In this document: piece by piece, positions 1 to 8,604 of the stretch
How positions within the stretch are numbered: the first letter of the stretch is position 1
How the letters are laid out: each line of letters starts with the position of its first letter
Source of the DNA: Xanthomarina sp. F1114
GTDB lineage: Bacteria; Bacteroidota; Bacteroidia; Flavobacteriales; Flavobacteriaceae
Direction: 5' to 3'
Assembly: GCF_026410255.1 (NCBI RefSeq)
Contig: NZ_JAPMLL010000015.1
Coordinates: forward strand, 1-64,000
Length of the DNA stretch: 64,000 nt
Translations under genes and position numbers: made by a program
The notes under the pieces: generated by a model
What the model was told of the DNA's origin: nothing
Database searches by the model: none
What the model saw: the letters and a program-made list of their open reading frames with translations, nothing else

Positions 1-264
1 CTGAAACTTCTCTGAAAGCCTAAACTTAATAATTAAAGGTTTTTTTATTTTAAATTTTGGACAATATAGAATAAGATAACTACAGTGGTTCGAAAAGATA
101 AATTAACACCTCTCCGAAAATTTAAGTATAACATCAGCTACCAGGATTCTCCGATAACTTTAATTGAAGCCACACTAGAAAAAGAATTACTACTATTTTA
201 TTTTAGTATAAACATTTTGTTAACCTTATCTATGTTTTTGCATTAAAAGCTAAAATATATAACT

Positions 265-804
265 ATGAAAATTTTTAAATTTATTTTATTCAGTTTTCTA
301 ATTATTGCTAATGTATCGTGCTCTTCGGACGATGATAATATTGAGTTAGAGTCCAATAATCTAATTGGTACATGGACCTTAACTGAAGGCCACATTCCGG
401 CAGGTTCTGCAGATATTAATTTAGGTGGAATGACTGTACCTATAGAATATGAAGGCAGTTTTGTGAACATTGAAGAAAGTAATAGACTTAATTTTATGCA
501 AGACAATACCTTTACTTCTGTTACCGGAAATATTTCTTTAGAAATGCAAATGACGGTTATGGGCACACCTCAAAATCAAAGTTTTGAAGGAAGTGATTTA
601 TTTGGACAAGGCACTTGGGAAGTAAACGGGAATGAGTTACTAATACATAACGAAAATGGAACAACTATTAAGTATTATATTGACCAAATAGATGGTAATG
701 TACTAAAGCTAAGTGCCAATTTAAAAGATATGAATACGGGTACACCAAACCCGATGTTAGAAAGTATGGACATCATTATTAAAATGACATTAGAAAGAGT
801 TTAA
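265..804 (+). CDS. Lipocalin-like surface lipoprotein
   Basis: This 179-residue protein starts with a lipoprotein signal peptide whose lipidated cysteine is Cys19 (ANVSC). The residues after it, SSDDDN, resemble the acidic lipoprotein export signal that moves Bacteroidota lipoproteins to the cell surface, so I infer a surface location. The mature part has the GTW-L motif near residues 35-40 and alternating beta-strand character typical of the lipocalin-like (Lipocalin_4) domain, ending in a MTLERV strand. Ligand and role are unknown. It stands alone, facing the leftward lysE gene, and a perfect 21-bp inverted repeat separates the two stops. The start is the ATG just ahead of the signal peptide; I see no better upstream start. 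Confidence 0.85.
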   Translation: MKIFKFILFSFLIIANVSCSSDDDNIELESNNLIGTWTLTEGHIPAGSADINLGGMTVPIEYEGSFVNIEESNRLNFMQDNTFTSVTGNISLEMQMTVMGTPQNQSFEGSDLFGQGTWEVNGNELLIHNENGTTIKYYIDQIDGNVLKLSANLKDMNTGTPNPMLESMDIIIKMTLERV

Positions 805-843
805 AATATTACTAATAAATCACATTAAAACATCCAAAGTTGT

Positions 844-898
844 TTTAAATAAAATGAACCTTTTAAACTAAAATTATAAAAGGTTCATTTTATTTAAA
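844..898. terminator. Bidirectional terminator, 21-bp perfect stem
   Basis: The arms 844-864 and 878-898 are exact reverse complements (21 of 21) around a 13-nt loop. The central GAACC/GGTTC gives stability and A/T runs lie on both flanks. The element sits between two convergent genes (stop at 804 and stop at 909), so it can end transcription in both directions. Confidence 0.85.
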
Positions 899-908
899 GT
901 TCTCATTT

Positions 909-1598
909 TTAATTATTCCTATTAATTGGATTTATTTGTTCCAATTTATCCTTAATTCTCTCCTTTTCTTTCGGAAAAAAGCCTTGTACCAATAATAAAA
1001 TACCAAATCCTAGAATGACTAAAGAAACAATTTTTTTTGTTTTAAAAATACGTCTTGGGGTTAGTTTACTTTTAAGAGTTTTTGCTGCAACTATTTTTAA
1101 TAAATCTACTAAAAAATAGACTATTAAAATAGTTCCTAAAAACACATAAAGTTCTTGTTCTGAATTTGTTAAAGAACTTCCAATAACTATAAAGCCTAAC
1201 CATCCTAAAAGCACACCTACGTTTATAAAATTTAGGAGAAATCCTTTAATAAAAAGCATTCCGAAATTCTTTTTAATTTCTACTGTATGATATTCTCTAA
1301 CTATGTCTCGAAAAGATTTAGAGGTTTTTATAAATGAAATAAACCCATAGACAGCAAGAAGAATTCCTCCAAAAATAAGGAAATTGGGATCGTCTTTTAT
1401 TTTATGTAAAAGTTTACTTGTACTATAAAACGCAACTATAATAAATAAAATATCTGCAAGAATAACTCCTAAATCAAATATCAAAGCACTTTTAAACCCT
1501 TTTGTTGCGCTAGTTTCTAGAAGCACAAAAAATACAGGCCCAATAGTGAAGGACAAAAGAATACCAAAAGGAATTGCTGTAAGAATAGCATCTTGCAT
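909..1598 (-). CDS. LysE/RhtB-family amino-acid exporter
   Basis: A 229-residue inner-membrane protein with about six hydrophobic helices and the LysE-family N-terminus (PFGILLSFTIGPVFFVLLE, then a G-F-K segment and a second helix with DLGV-LAD). The family exports amino acids or related metabolites in exchange for protons; the substrate cannot be read from sequence. A long lysine-rich loop (around 85-115) and a basic C-terminal tail lie on the cytoplasmic side. Position 1618-1625 reads TAGTTTTG on the minus strand, a match to the Bacteroidota -7 box, about 20 nt ahead of the ATG. No partner gene is evident; the next gene on this strand is 125 nt upstream. Confidence 0.88.
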   Translation of the reverse strand: MQDAILTAIPFGILLSFTIGPVFFVLLETSATKGFKSALIFDLGVILADILFIIVAFYSTSKLLHKIKDDPNFLIFGGILLAVYGFISFIKTSKSFRDIVREYHTVEIKKNFGMLFIKGFLLNFINVGVLLGWLGFIVIGSSLTNSEQELYVFLGTILIVYFLVDLLKIVAAKTLKSKLTPRRIFKTKKIVSLVILGFGILLLVQGFFPKEKERIKDKLEQINPINRNN

Positions 1599-1617
1599 AC
1601 AAAAAAGGTGTTTTCTA

Positions 1618-1625
1618 CAAAACTA
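1618..1625 (-). promoter_or_regulatory. Possible -7 promoter box for the LysE gene
   Basis: The minus strand reads TAGTTTTG, fitting the TAnnTTTG -7 consensus of Bacteroidota. The predicted start of transcription is about 15 nt before the ATG at 1598. I see no TTG at the expected -33 position, so support is partial. Confidence 0.3.
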
Positions 1626-1723
1626 CATATTTTTTTTAGCGATTTAAAGATAAAGTTGTTTGTAGGTGAATTCAACGCTTAAAAAAGCGATAAAAATACA
1701 CTTACTAAGTTAGTTAAACTTTA

Positions 1724-2398
1724 CTAATCTTTACGAATTAGTTTTCCTCCAAAAAGAATGTCTTCTTTTACTGTTTCTGGAGTTCCATAAATATAAGCTG
1801 TTCCTCCTGCTTTTACCTTAACATCTACTTCCTTTGTAGCTTTAACATGTGCTTCGCCAGCAGCTCTAATATTAATTTTTGCTGTTTCAGTTATTAGCTC
1901 TTTTCCTAAAAAAGAACCTCCAGTTGTTAAATCTATGTTTTGGCTTTTTGCCTGTCCCGAAATACGAATTACACCTCCGGTAATAGCTTTAGCTTCAACA
2001 AAAGTGACATCTTCAACCATAAGCTTTATACTTCCACCTTCTTGAGCTCGAGTATCTATTTCAAATTGCTTAATAACATCGTTAGAACTAACAAAAGCCC
2101 CTTCGTTTACATCAATTACATCAATAGTTTTGTAATATAATTGTACGGTAGTATTATCTCCATCGAAGCTTTTTTTAAGAGACATTTTAATTTTTAAACT
2201 TCCATTTTTATTAACTAAAACTACATCTGCCGTATTACTTCCTTTAATAACTACTTTATTTTCTTCAGCTTTTATAAGCTCTACTTCAATTCTATCGTAT
2301 ACTTTAAGCTCTTTAAAATCTCCTAAGTTTTTTTCTACTTGTGCGTTTATAGCAGTTGCTGCAAACAGTAAGCTTGCAAAAATAATCTGTTTTATCAT
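1724..2398 (-). CDS. Secreted head-GIN (DUF2807) domain protein
   Basis: The 224-residue protein has a signal peptide cleaved after Ala19 (INA-Q). The mature part matches the head-GIN/DUF2807 family of Bacteroidota: a repetitive, glycine-punctuated beta-helix with segments such as GGSIKL, TGGVIRI, GGSFLGK and AGGTAYIYG. It opens with the family's usual phrase about the environment of early strands (FKELKVYDRIEVELIK), where many relatives have a V-G-I-V-E-like strand. It is presumably periplasmic or outer-membrane associated, and no biochemical function is known. It lies 35 nt downstream of rnr on the same strand and may be co-transcribed with it; no terminator is visible between them. Confidence 0.85.
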   Translation of the reverse strand: MIKQIIFASLLFAATAINAQVEKNLGDFKELKVYDRIEVELIKAEENKVVIKGSNTADVVLVNKNGSLKIKMSLKKSFDGDNTTVQLYYKTIDVIDVNEGAFVSSNDVIKQFEIDTRAQEGGSIKLMVEDVTFVEAKAITGGVIRISGQAKSQNIDLTTGGSFLGKELITETAKINIRAAGEAHVKATKEVDVKVKAGGTAYIYGTPETVKEDILFGGKLIRKD

Positions 2399-2433
2399 GT
2401 TTTTTTATTTTAATTTAATAGGACCTACAAAAA

Positions 2434-4668
2434 CTATTCCTCATGTTTTCCTATTAAGGTAAAATCTAAGTGTTTTTTAACTAAATCGGTATCTTTCACC
2501 TTTACAACAACTTCATCTCCAAGTTGGTACATGATTTTATTCTTTTTTCCAACTAAAGCATAATAATCTTCGTCAAAAACATAATGGTCGTCTCTCATAT
2601 CGCGAACACTTACCATACCTTCGCATTTATTGGCTATAATTTCTACGTAAATTCCCCAATCTGTAACTCCAGAAATAACACCCACAAACTCCTCGTCTTT
2701 ATGATCTTGCATAAATTTAATTTGCATGTATTTTATAGAATCTCTTTCTGCTTTTGTCGACAGGTTTTCCATATTACTAGAGTGGTTACATTTATCTTCG
2801 TAAACCTGTTCGTTTACAGATTTTCCACCGTCCAAATAATGTTGTAATAACCTATGTGCCATAATATCTGGATATCTTCTAATAGGCGAAGTAAAATGAC
2901 TGTAATAATTAAAAGCTAAGCCGTAATGCCCAATATTATGTGTAGAATATTCGGCTTTACTCATAGTTCTAATGGTTAAAGTATCTACTAAATTTTGTTC
3001 TTTTTTTCCTTCAACACTTTTTAATAAGTTATTTAAAGATGAAGAAATACTTTTAGTATCCTTGAAATCTAGTTTATAACCAAAACGACTTACTACATTT
3101 TGTAAGGCATCTAATTTACTTTCGTCTGGCTCGTCATGAATTCTATAAATAAAAGTCTTTTTAGGAGATTGTTTTCCAATAAATTCAGCTACTTTTCTGT
3201 TGGCTAATAACATGAATTCTTCAATCAATTTATTAGCATCTTTACTTGTTTTAAAGAAAACGCCAATAGGATTTGAATTTTCATCCAGATTAAATTTTAC
3301 TTCTACTTTATCGAACGAAATTGCTCCGGAACGCATGCGTTTAGAACGCATAATTTTTGAAAGTTCGTTTAATTTTAGCGTAGCAAATGCTATTTCTGGA
3401 GTTGTTTTATATGCTTTTCCAGAAATGGAAACTTCTGCTGGAATATGAATATCAATTTTGTTTAACTGAGAAATATCTGGGGAAGTTAAATTTGGATTAT
3501 TTTCAATAATTGCTTGTGCTTCTTCGTAAGCAAATCTGGCATCGCTATACGTGACAGTTCTACCAAACCATTCGTTTTTCACTTCACCTTTATCATTCAT
3601 TTGAAACACTGCAGAAAATGTGTATTTCTCTTCGTTTGGCCTTAAAGAACAAGCATTATTTGATAACACTTCCGGTAACATTGGTACCACCCGATCTACT
3701 AAATAAACTGAAGTTGCACGTTCGTAAGCTTCGTCGTCTAAAATGGTATCTGGTTGCACATAATGAGAAACATCTGCAATATGAATTCCTACTTCAAATA
3801 AACCATTATCCAAGACTCTAAATGACAAGGCATCGTCAAAGTCTTTAGCGTCTTTGGGATCTATAGTATAAGTTAAAACATCGCGCATATCGCGACGTTT
3901 AGCAATTTCTTCTTTGGTAATTGAAGTATCTAATGTGTTTGCATATTCTTCTACTTCATACGGAAAATCGTAAGGCAAACCATATTCTGCTAAAATGGCG
4001 TGTATTTCTGTATTATGCTCTCCAGGTTTTCCTAAAACTTTAATAATTTTACCATTAGGCGAATCGGCTTTTTCTGGCCAATCTTCTAAAGAAACAAGGA
4101 CTTTATCTCCATCTTCAGCGTTGTTTATTTTGTTGATAGGAACAAAAATATCTGTGTACATTTTATTACCATCTACCACTACAAAAGCATAATTTTTATG
4201 AAGTTGAATTACCCCAACATATTCACTTTTAGCACGTTTTATAATATTGGTAATTTCGCCCTCCCGTTTGCCTCGCTTTAAGCGTTTGTAGGCATAAAAT
4301 TCTACTTCATCTCCATGAAGCGCTTTGTTTATATTATTTGAAGCAATAAAAATATCGTCTTCAAAATCGTCGCTAATAATATATCCAGAACCTTTGGATG
4401 CCATATCTACTATACCAGTGTGATACTCGGTATTTACAATGGCTTTGTATTTACCACGGTCAACTTCTTCTATTTCTTGTTTAGCCTGAAGTTGCTTTAA
4501 TTTTTTTATTATTTGATTTCTACTACTAGCGTCGTTAACACCAATTTTAGAAGCTATTTGTTTATAATTAAAGGAATTGTTTCTATCTTTTTTTAAAATA
4601 CTTAGAATGGTATTTGTAAGGTTGGAAATCTTATTATTAGAAGGTTTCCTGTGTTTCTTTTTTGTCAT
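2434..4668 (-). CDS. rnr: Ribonuclease R
   Basis: A 744-residue processive 3'-to-5' exoribonuclease that degrades structured RNA. Order of domains: an N-terminal helix-turn-helix region (about 15-75), two cold-shock-type OB folds (about 80-215), the RNB catalytic domain (about 255-590) and a C-terminal S1 domain (about 655-735). The RNB active-site motif TIDPKDAKDFDDA occupies 268-280, with metal-binding Asp270, Asp276, Asp278 and Asp279. Length is near that of other flavobacterial RNase R. The basic MTKKKHRKPS start is directly preceded by non-coding DNA. A TAGCTTTG box on the minus strand at 4819-4826 is a candidate promoter element about 150 nt upstream. Confidence 0.97.
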   Translation of the reverse strand: MTKKKHRKPSNNKISNLTNTILSILKKDRNNSFNYKQIASKIGVNDASSRNQIIKKLKQLQAKQEIEEVDRGKYKAIVNTEYHTGIVDMASKGSGYIISDDFEDDIFIASNNINKALHGDEVEFYAYKRLKRGKREGEITNIIKRAKSEYVGVIQLHKNYAFVVVDGNKMYTDIFVPINKINNAEDGDKVLVSLEDWPEKADSPNGKIIKVLGKPGEHNTEIHAILAEYGLPYDFPYEVEEYANTLDTSITKEEIAKRRDMRDVLTYTIDPKDAKDFDDALSFRVLDNGLFEVGIHIADVSHYVQPDTILDDEAYERATSVYLVDRVVPMLPEVLSNNACSLRPNEEKYTFSAVFQMNDKGEVKNEWFGRTVTYSDARFAYEEAQAIIENNPNLTSPDISQLNKIDIHIPAEVSISGKAYKTTPEIAFATLKLNELSKIMRSKRMRSGAISFDKVEVKFNLDENSNPIGVFFKTSKDANKLIEEFMLLANRKVAEFIGKQSPKKTFIYRIHDEPDESKLDALQNVVSRFGYKLDFKDTKSISSSLNNLLKSVEGKKEQNLVDTLTIRTMSKAEYSTHNIGHYGLAFNYYSHFTSPIRRYPDIMAHRLLQHYLDGGKSVNEQVYEDKCNHSSNMENLSTKAERDSIKYMQIKFMQDHKDEEFVGVISGVTDWGIYVEIIANKCEGMVSVRDMRDDHYVFDEDYYALVGKKNKIMYQLGDEVVVKVKDTDLVKKHLDFTLIGKHEE

Positions 4669-4700
4669 GTATTAAATGTAATCATTTTATTCCTATTTAT

Positions 4701-4716
4701 CCCAATAGCTATCGGG
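4701..4716. repeat. Short palindrome CCCAATAGCTATCGGG
   Basis: This 16-nt sequence is a palindrome with one mismatched pair (A against C). From memory, CCCGATAGCTATCGGG-like elements are common in intergenic DNA of Flavobacteriaceae. A related element (CCGA-GCTG-TCGG) lies at 8571-8582 before rpiB. Function unknown; it lies in the leader region of rnr. Confidence 0.45.
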
Positions 4717-4818
4717 AAGGAATCTTATTGTTATTTACCTTAATTCTTAGAGCGAAGAGTTACATGTATTCACTTCTAATAAACTAAGTGAACGCAATAA
4801 CAAGATATTAAGTTTATA

Positions 4819-4826
4819 CAAAGCTA
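4819..4826 (-). promoter_or_regulatory. Possible -7 box upstream of rnr
   Basis: The minus strand reads TAGCTTTG, a full match to TAnnTTTG. It lies between the terminator of the upstream gene (4872-4900) and rnr, which would give rnr a leader of about 145 nt. No clear -33 TTG is seen. Confidence 0.35.
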
Positions 4827-4871
4827 CGGTTTTAATATTAAATAAATATTTCTTTAATATTAAGTTAACGT

Positions 4872-4900
4872 AAAAAGGCTTACAAATTAATGTAAGCCTT
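4872..4900 (-). terminator. Rho-independent terminator of the propeller gene
   Basis: The arms AAGGCTTACA (4875-4884) and TGTAAGCCTT (4891-4900) are perfect complements with a 6-nt loop. On the minus strand the stem is followed by a T run, 25 nt past the stop of the gene ending at 4926. Confidence 0.85.
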
Positions 4901-4925
4901 CTATTTTGTAATAAAATTTAGTTAA

Positions 4926-6389
4926 TTATTTTATAACAAGTTGTTTTGTTGCTTTTCCTTGATTGGTTTCTATTTCTACTAAATACAAACCGGAGGCTAG
5001 TTGTGAAGTATTTATAATAGTTTTTTTAGAAGTTAATACCTGTTGACCCAAGATATTGAAAATAGAAACCTTCTTTAATTCTGATGCGTTTTCTAATTGA
5101 ATTGTAAATTGATTTATTGTTGGGTTTGGATAAAGCTTGAAGTTTGACACATCATGTTCTTCAACTGAAAGTATAGCGGATAAATCGAAAACTCTTACAT
5201 GGCCTGAATTACTTCCATTTCCATCATTTAAATGAGCCCCAATAGCCACAACACTTCCGTCTGCAGAAAGACTTACGGCCACTCCAAAATGATCGCCAGC
5301 AGCTTCACTAAGAATATCATTTCCTACTTGAGTCCAATTTCCAGATATATATTTATATATTTTTACTCTTCCAGAATAATCGTCTGTATTCGAATAAGTA
5401 GCAGATCCAATAGCCATAATAGTTCCTGTTTCTGACATACTAAAACTACTGCTAAAGCTTTCAGCTTCACTATCGCCAATTAAATCATTTCCTATTTGAG
5501 TCCAAATATTGGACTGATTTTCATAGACTCTTACCATCCCTAAATTAAACGAATCATTATTTGGTGTAAATCTAACCGCTACAATATTACCATCTCCAGA
5601 TAAATTTATAATTGAACCAGCTCCATCATAAGCCTGACCATTTATTTCATTTCCTAATTGATTCCATATCCCATTTTGATTTTCGAAAACACGAACTTGC
5701 CCAGAACTAATACCATTAACAGGGTTTCTACTGGCACCAATAGCCACTAAATTTCCATCTGAAGACAAACTAACCGAAACGCCAAAATATCCGCCAGCAA
5801 ATTCGCCTTCCAGATCAGAACCAATTTGAACCCAATTATCAGATTGATTTTCAAAAATTTTAACACGCCCTGAAGCCGTTCCATTAGTTTCATTAAAATA
5901 AGCACCAATAGCAATAATATTTCCATTGGCCGAAATGCTTATTGAATTACCAAAATTATCATAAGTTTCACCATAAATACCATTGCCAATCTGTACCCAA
6001 CTATCATTTTCATTTCTAAATATACGTACTTTACCTGCACCAGATCCATTGGTACTATTTGTAGGCGAACTAATAGCCACGATGCTGCCATCTGCAGATA
6101 AAGCTACAGGAGATCCCGAACGATCAAATTCAAATTCGCCATCAATATCATTACCTATTTGAATCCAGGCATTAGATTCAAATCTAAAAACTCGTACATG
6201 TCCTGCATGTGATGCTACATCAGAATTTCTTGGCGAACCGATAGCAACAATAGTTCCATCTGCAGATAGACTAATGGAACGTCCAGAGCCATCAAATTCG
6301 TTTTCTCCATCAATATCTTCACCCAATTGAACTTGACTATAACCTAAAAATCCAATACATAAACCTAAAAAAAGTAGAATGTGTTTCAT
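4926..6389 (-). CDS. T9SS cargo with seven beta-propeller-like repeats
   Basis: A 487-residue secreted protein: a signal peptide (about 1-18), seven tandem repeats of about 52-56 residues, and a T9SS type A sorting domain (about 408-487, containing KLYPNPT, GLYLVEI and a terminal KQLVIK). Each repeat carries the pattern SLSADGxIVAIGSxxN, then SGxVRVFxNxxxxWxQIGNDI-GE. Seven such repeats suggest a seven-bladed beta-propeller of the FG-GAP/integrin-alpha-like kind. I infer that it is exported across the outer membrane and either anchored to the cell surface or released. The ligand is unknown. It is separated from rnr by a terminator and lies 105 nt from another T9SS cargo gene on the same strand. 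Confidence 0.85.
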   Translation of the reverse strand: MKHILLFLGLCIGFLGYSQVQLGEDIDGENEFDGSGRSISLSADGTIVAIGSPRNSDVASHAGHVRVFRFESNAWIQIGNDIDGEFEFDRSGSPVALSADGSIVAISSPTNSTNGSGAGKVRIFRNENDSWVQIGNGIYGETYDNFGNSISISANGNIIAIGAYFNETNGTASGRVKIFENQSDNWVQIGSDLEGEFAGGYFGVSVSLSSDGNLVAIGASRNPVNGISSGQVRVFENQNGIWNQLGNEINGQAYDGAGSIINLSGDGNIVAVRFTPNNDSFNLGMVRVYENQSNIWTQIGNDLIGDSEAESFSSSFSMSETGTIMAIGSATYSNTDDYSGRVKIYKYISGNWTQVGNDILSEAAGDHFGVAVSLSADGSVVAIGAHLNDGNGSNSGHVRVFDLSAILSVEEHDVSNFKLYPNPTINQFTIQLENASELKKVSIFNILGQQVLTSKKTIINTSQLASGLYLVEIETNQGKATKQLVIK

Positions 6390-6494
6390 AACTAAAGTAT
6401 TTTGTATCTATATCGAGATTATAATTAAATGTGAGCATACTTATCCCTTTAGAATAAAAATCTTATTGTCATTAAACGTAATTTCTAGAGCTGT

Positions 6495-7754
6495 TTACTT
6501 AACTATAAATTTTTTAGATATTTTTCCATTGGTTGTTTCTATTTGTGCAATATAAATACCTTTAGAATAATTCGAAACATCAATTTTAGTTGTTTTCTCT
6601 TCAGACACTAATTGCCCTAAACTATTATAGATTAATGTTGTTTTTAAATCTGACACATGGTCTAATTTAATAATTAAAAAATTTGAAGTTGGATTTGGAT
6701 GTAACCTAATGGTTTTAGCTACTTCAAAATCTGTTATAGTTAGAATAAACGAACCAAAATCTTGCCAAACAGCTGCTGCTTGATAATCTGGAATGGTTCC
6801 CACTGGTACGGTTAAGGGAATGGTATTTATTGGAACACTAGCAAAAACTGTTGCATCAATTGCTAGTGGAGTATTCCAGTTTACGGTAACATTGGTAAGA
6901 TTATCACATAATTGAAAAGCGCCCTCATCTATAGTTGTAACACTCTCGGGAATATGAATTTCATTAAGATTTGTATTAAAAAATGATTGTTCACCGATAC
7001 TGGTTAAAGTATTTGGAAAATTTATAGTGGTTAAACTAGTGCACCCAAAAAAAGCTCTATCCCAAATTACATCTAAATTAGCTGGTAAATTAACAGATAT
7101 TAAACTTGTACAACCATAAAATACGAAAGACGAAATACTGGTAATACTATCAGGAATTGAAACATTTATTAGACTGGAACAACCATAAAATACAGCAGTA
7201 TTAATATTTGTCATGCTATTAGATAAAGACACATCTGTTAAACTAGTACATCCTTTGAATGCCTCGAAACCAACAAAATTTACACTGTTAGGTAAATTAA
7301 CATTTGTTAAACTCGTACAATCTTCAAACGCTCTTCGTTTTAAACTTGTTAAACCCACAGGAAAGGTAACATTTGTTAAACTGCTACAACCAGAAAAACC
7401 TTGATTTTCTATACTGATAAGATTAGCAGGCATATTAATACTTGTTAAACCTGAAGAATTTCTAAATGCAGCAGTATTAATTATGCTTATACTATCGGGT
7501 AACGAAACATTAGTTAAATTAGGACATGCATTAAATGCAAATTCGGCTATTTCTATTACAGTATATACAATACTATTATCAGTAACGGTTTCTGGAATAA
7601 CTAAACTGCCTGTAGGACAAATATTATTATAACTTGTTACCGATACGTAATTATTTGTCACATCGGTTACGGTATACTCTAAAGTGCCATCGTTAAAGGT
7701 TTGACTCTGTATAAAATTGATACTAAATAAAAATAAAAGTAAATATTGTTTCAT
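6495..7754 (-). CDS. BspA-like leucine-rich repeat T9SS cargo
   Basis: A 419-residue secreted protein with a signal peptide (about 1-17), around ten 23-residue BspA-type (LRR_5) repeats between about 60 and 300, and a T9SS type A sorting domain (about 340-419: RLHPNPTS, GIYIAQIE, terminal KKFIVK). The repeat consensus is F-GCTSLTNVNLPxSLTSIGxxA, with Cys and Ser at fixed places. Such proteins in Bacteroidota act in adhesion or surface recognition; no partner is identifiable here. A short linker (about 275-335) resembles the cap that often follows LRR_5 arrays. Its upstream side is the 850-nt gene-free region. Confidence 0.87.
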   Translation of the reverse strand: MKQYLLLFLFSINFIQSQTFNDGTLEYTVTDVTNNYVSVTSYNNICPTGSLVIPETVTDNSIVYTVIEIAEFAFNACPNLTNVSLPDSISIINTAAFRNSSGLTSINMPANLISIENQGFSGCSSLTNVTFPVGLTSLKRRAFEDCTSLTNVNLPNSVNFVGFEAFKGCTSLTDVSLSNSMTNINTAVFYGCSSLINVSIPDSITSISSFVFYGCTSLISVNLPANLDVIWDRAFFGCTSLTTINFPNTLTSIGEQSFFNTNLNEIHIPESVTTIDEGAFQLCDNLTNVTVNWNTPLAIDATVFASVPINTIPLTVPVGTIPDYQAAAVWQDFGSFILTITDFEVAKTIRLHPNPTSNFLIIKLDHVSDLKTTLIYNSLGQLVSEEKTTKIDVSNYSKGIYIAQIETTNGKISKKFIVK

Positions 7755-8604
7755 AATTTAATATTTAAAGATTAGACATCTTTTTATGTCTAAAATGGTC
7801 TTAGGTTAACACTTTCTCTAATTATTATTTTTAATGGGATTGGATTGGTATTTATAAAAAAGAGATTAAAAAATCAGTTATCAACATATATATACATAAT
7901 CAACTTTTTCTTTTAAAATTTAAAAAAATATTAATGATGATTATAGGGTGTTAATAGCAGGTATAACTTTATTAAGTTTTATTTTGAAATGTGCTTATTG
8001 ACGTTCTATTAATATGTAATTAACAATAGATTTACATTTAAAAGCTTCATTTATAGGTTAATTTTGAAAGCTGTTAACAACTGTTGATAACTGTTTTTGT
8101 ATCTTAACTGGTTATAAGTATTCCAAAAATATGTGTTTATAAAGCTAAATTTATAGCTGAAAAGTTGTCCAAAAATAGCTGAGTTATATTTAGGTTATTT
8201 CAAGTGGGTTTTTGATTGGAAAATTTTTTGGATAAACCATGTTTTAGTTTTAAATAATTATAAACAGTTATTAACAGGTTGTTAGTTTTATTTAATGAAG
8301 CTATTAACAATCTATCCCTTTATTAACAAGGCTTCATAGAAATACAACTAATAGCTATGATTATGAATTACTTAGCTTATTATAGTTATTTATAAAGACT
8401 ATTTATTCTAAGAATTAATTTTTGAATGTATCTTAATTCTAAAATTTTATATAAAAATAGCTCTTCAAATTGAATAAATAATTTAAAAAGAATCTGTTTA
8501 TAGATATACTGAATAAATAAATGTCATTTTAAAATTTAGTAACTTTATAGTCTTAAAAGAAATAATTTTTCCGAGCTGTCGGGAATAAATTAAAAAATAA
8601 GTTT
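7755..8604. other. Large gene-free divergent region, oriC candidate
   Basis: No convincing gene lies in these 850 nt, which are very AT-rich. They hold DnaA-box-like 9-mers with one mismatch to TTATCCACA at 7878-7886 (TTATCAACA, plus strand), 8082-8090 (same box, minus strand) and 8227-8235 (TTATCCAAA, minus strand). Weaker two-mismatch sites are TTATAAACA at 8258-8266 and TTATTAACA at 8268-8276 and 8320-8328. Genes on both sides point away: five leftward genes to the left and four rightward genes to the right. This fits a replication origin but also ordinary divergent promoters. No dnaA gene is in the window. Confidence 0.3.
8569..8585. repeat. Short palindrome before rpiB
   Basis: TTCCGAGCTGTCGGGAA contains the stem CCGA/TCGG around a GCTG loop and ends 19 nt before the rpiB ATG. 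It resembles the element at 4701-4716 and may be a dispersed palindromic repeat or part of the rpiB leader. Confidence 0.4.

Noticed and set aside
243-566. Leftward reading frame opposite the lipocalin-like gene, and many similar frames across the window
   Set aside because: They lie opposite to or out of frame with well-supported genes, lack family motifs and reflect the low stop density of shadow frames.
844-898. Perfect 21-bp inverted repeat as an end of a mobile element
   Set aside because: It lies between two convergent stops, has a short loop and A/T runs; a bidirectional terminator explains it fully, and no transposase is near.
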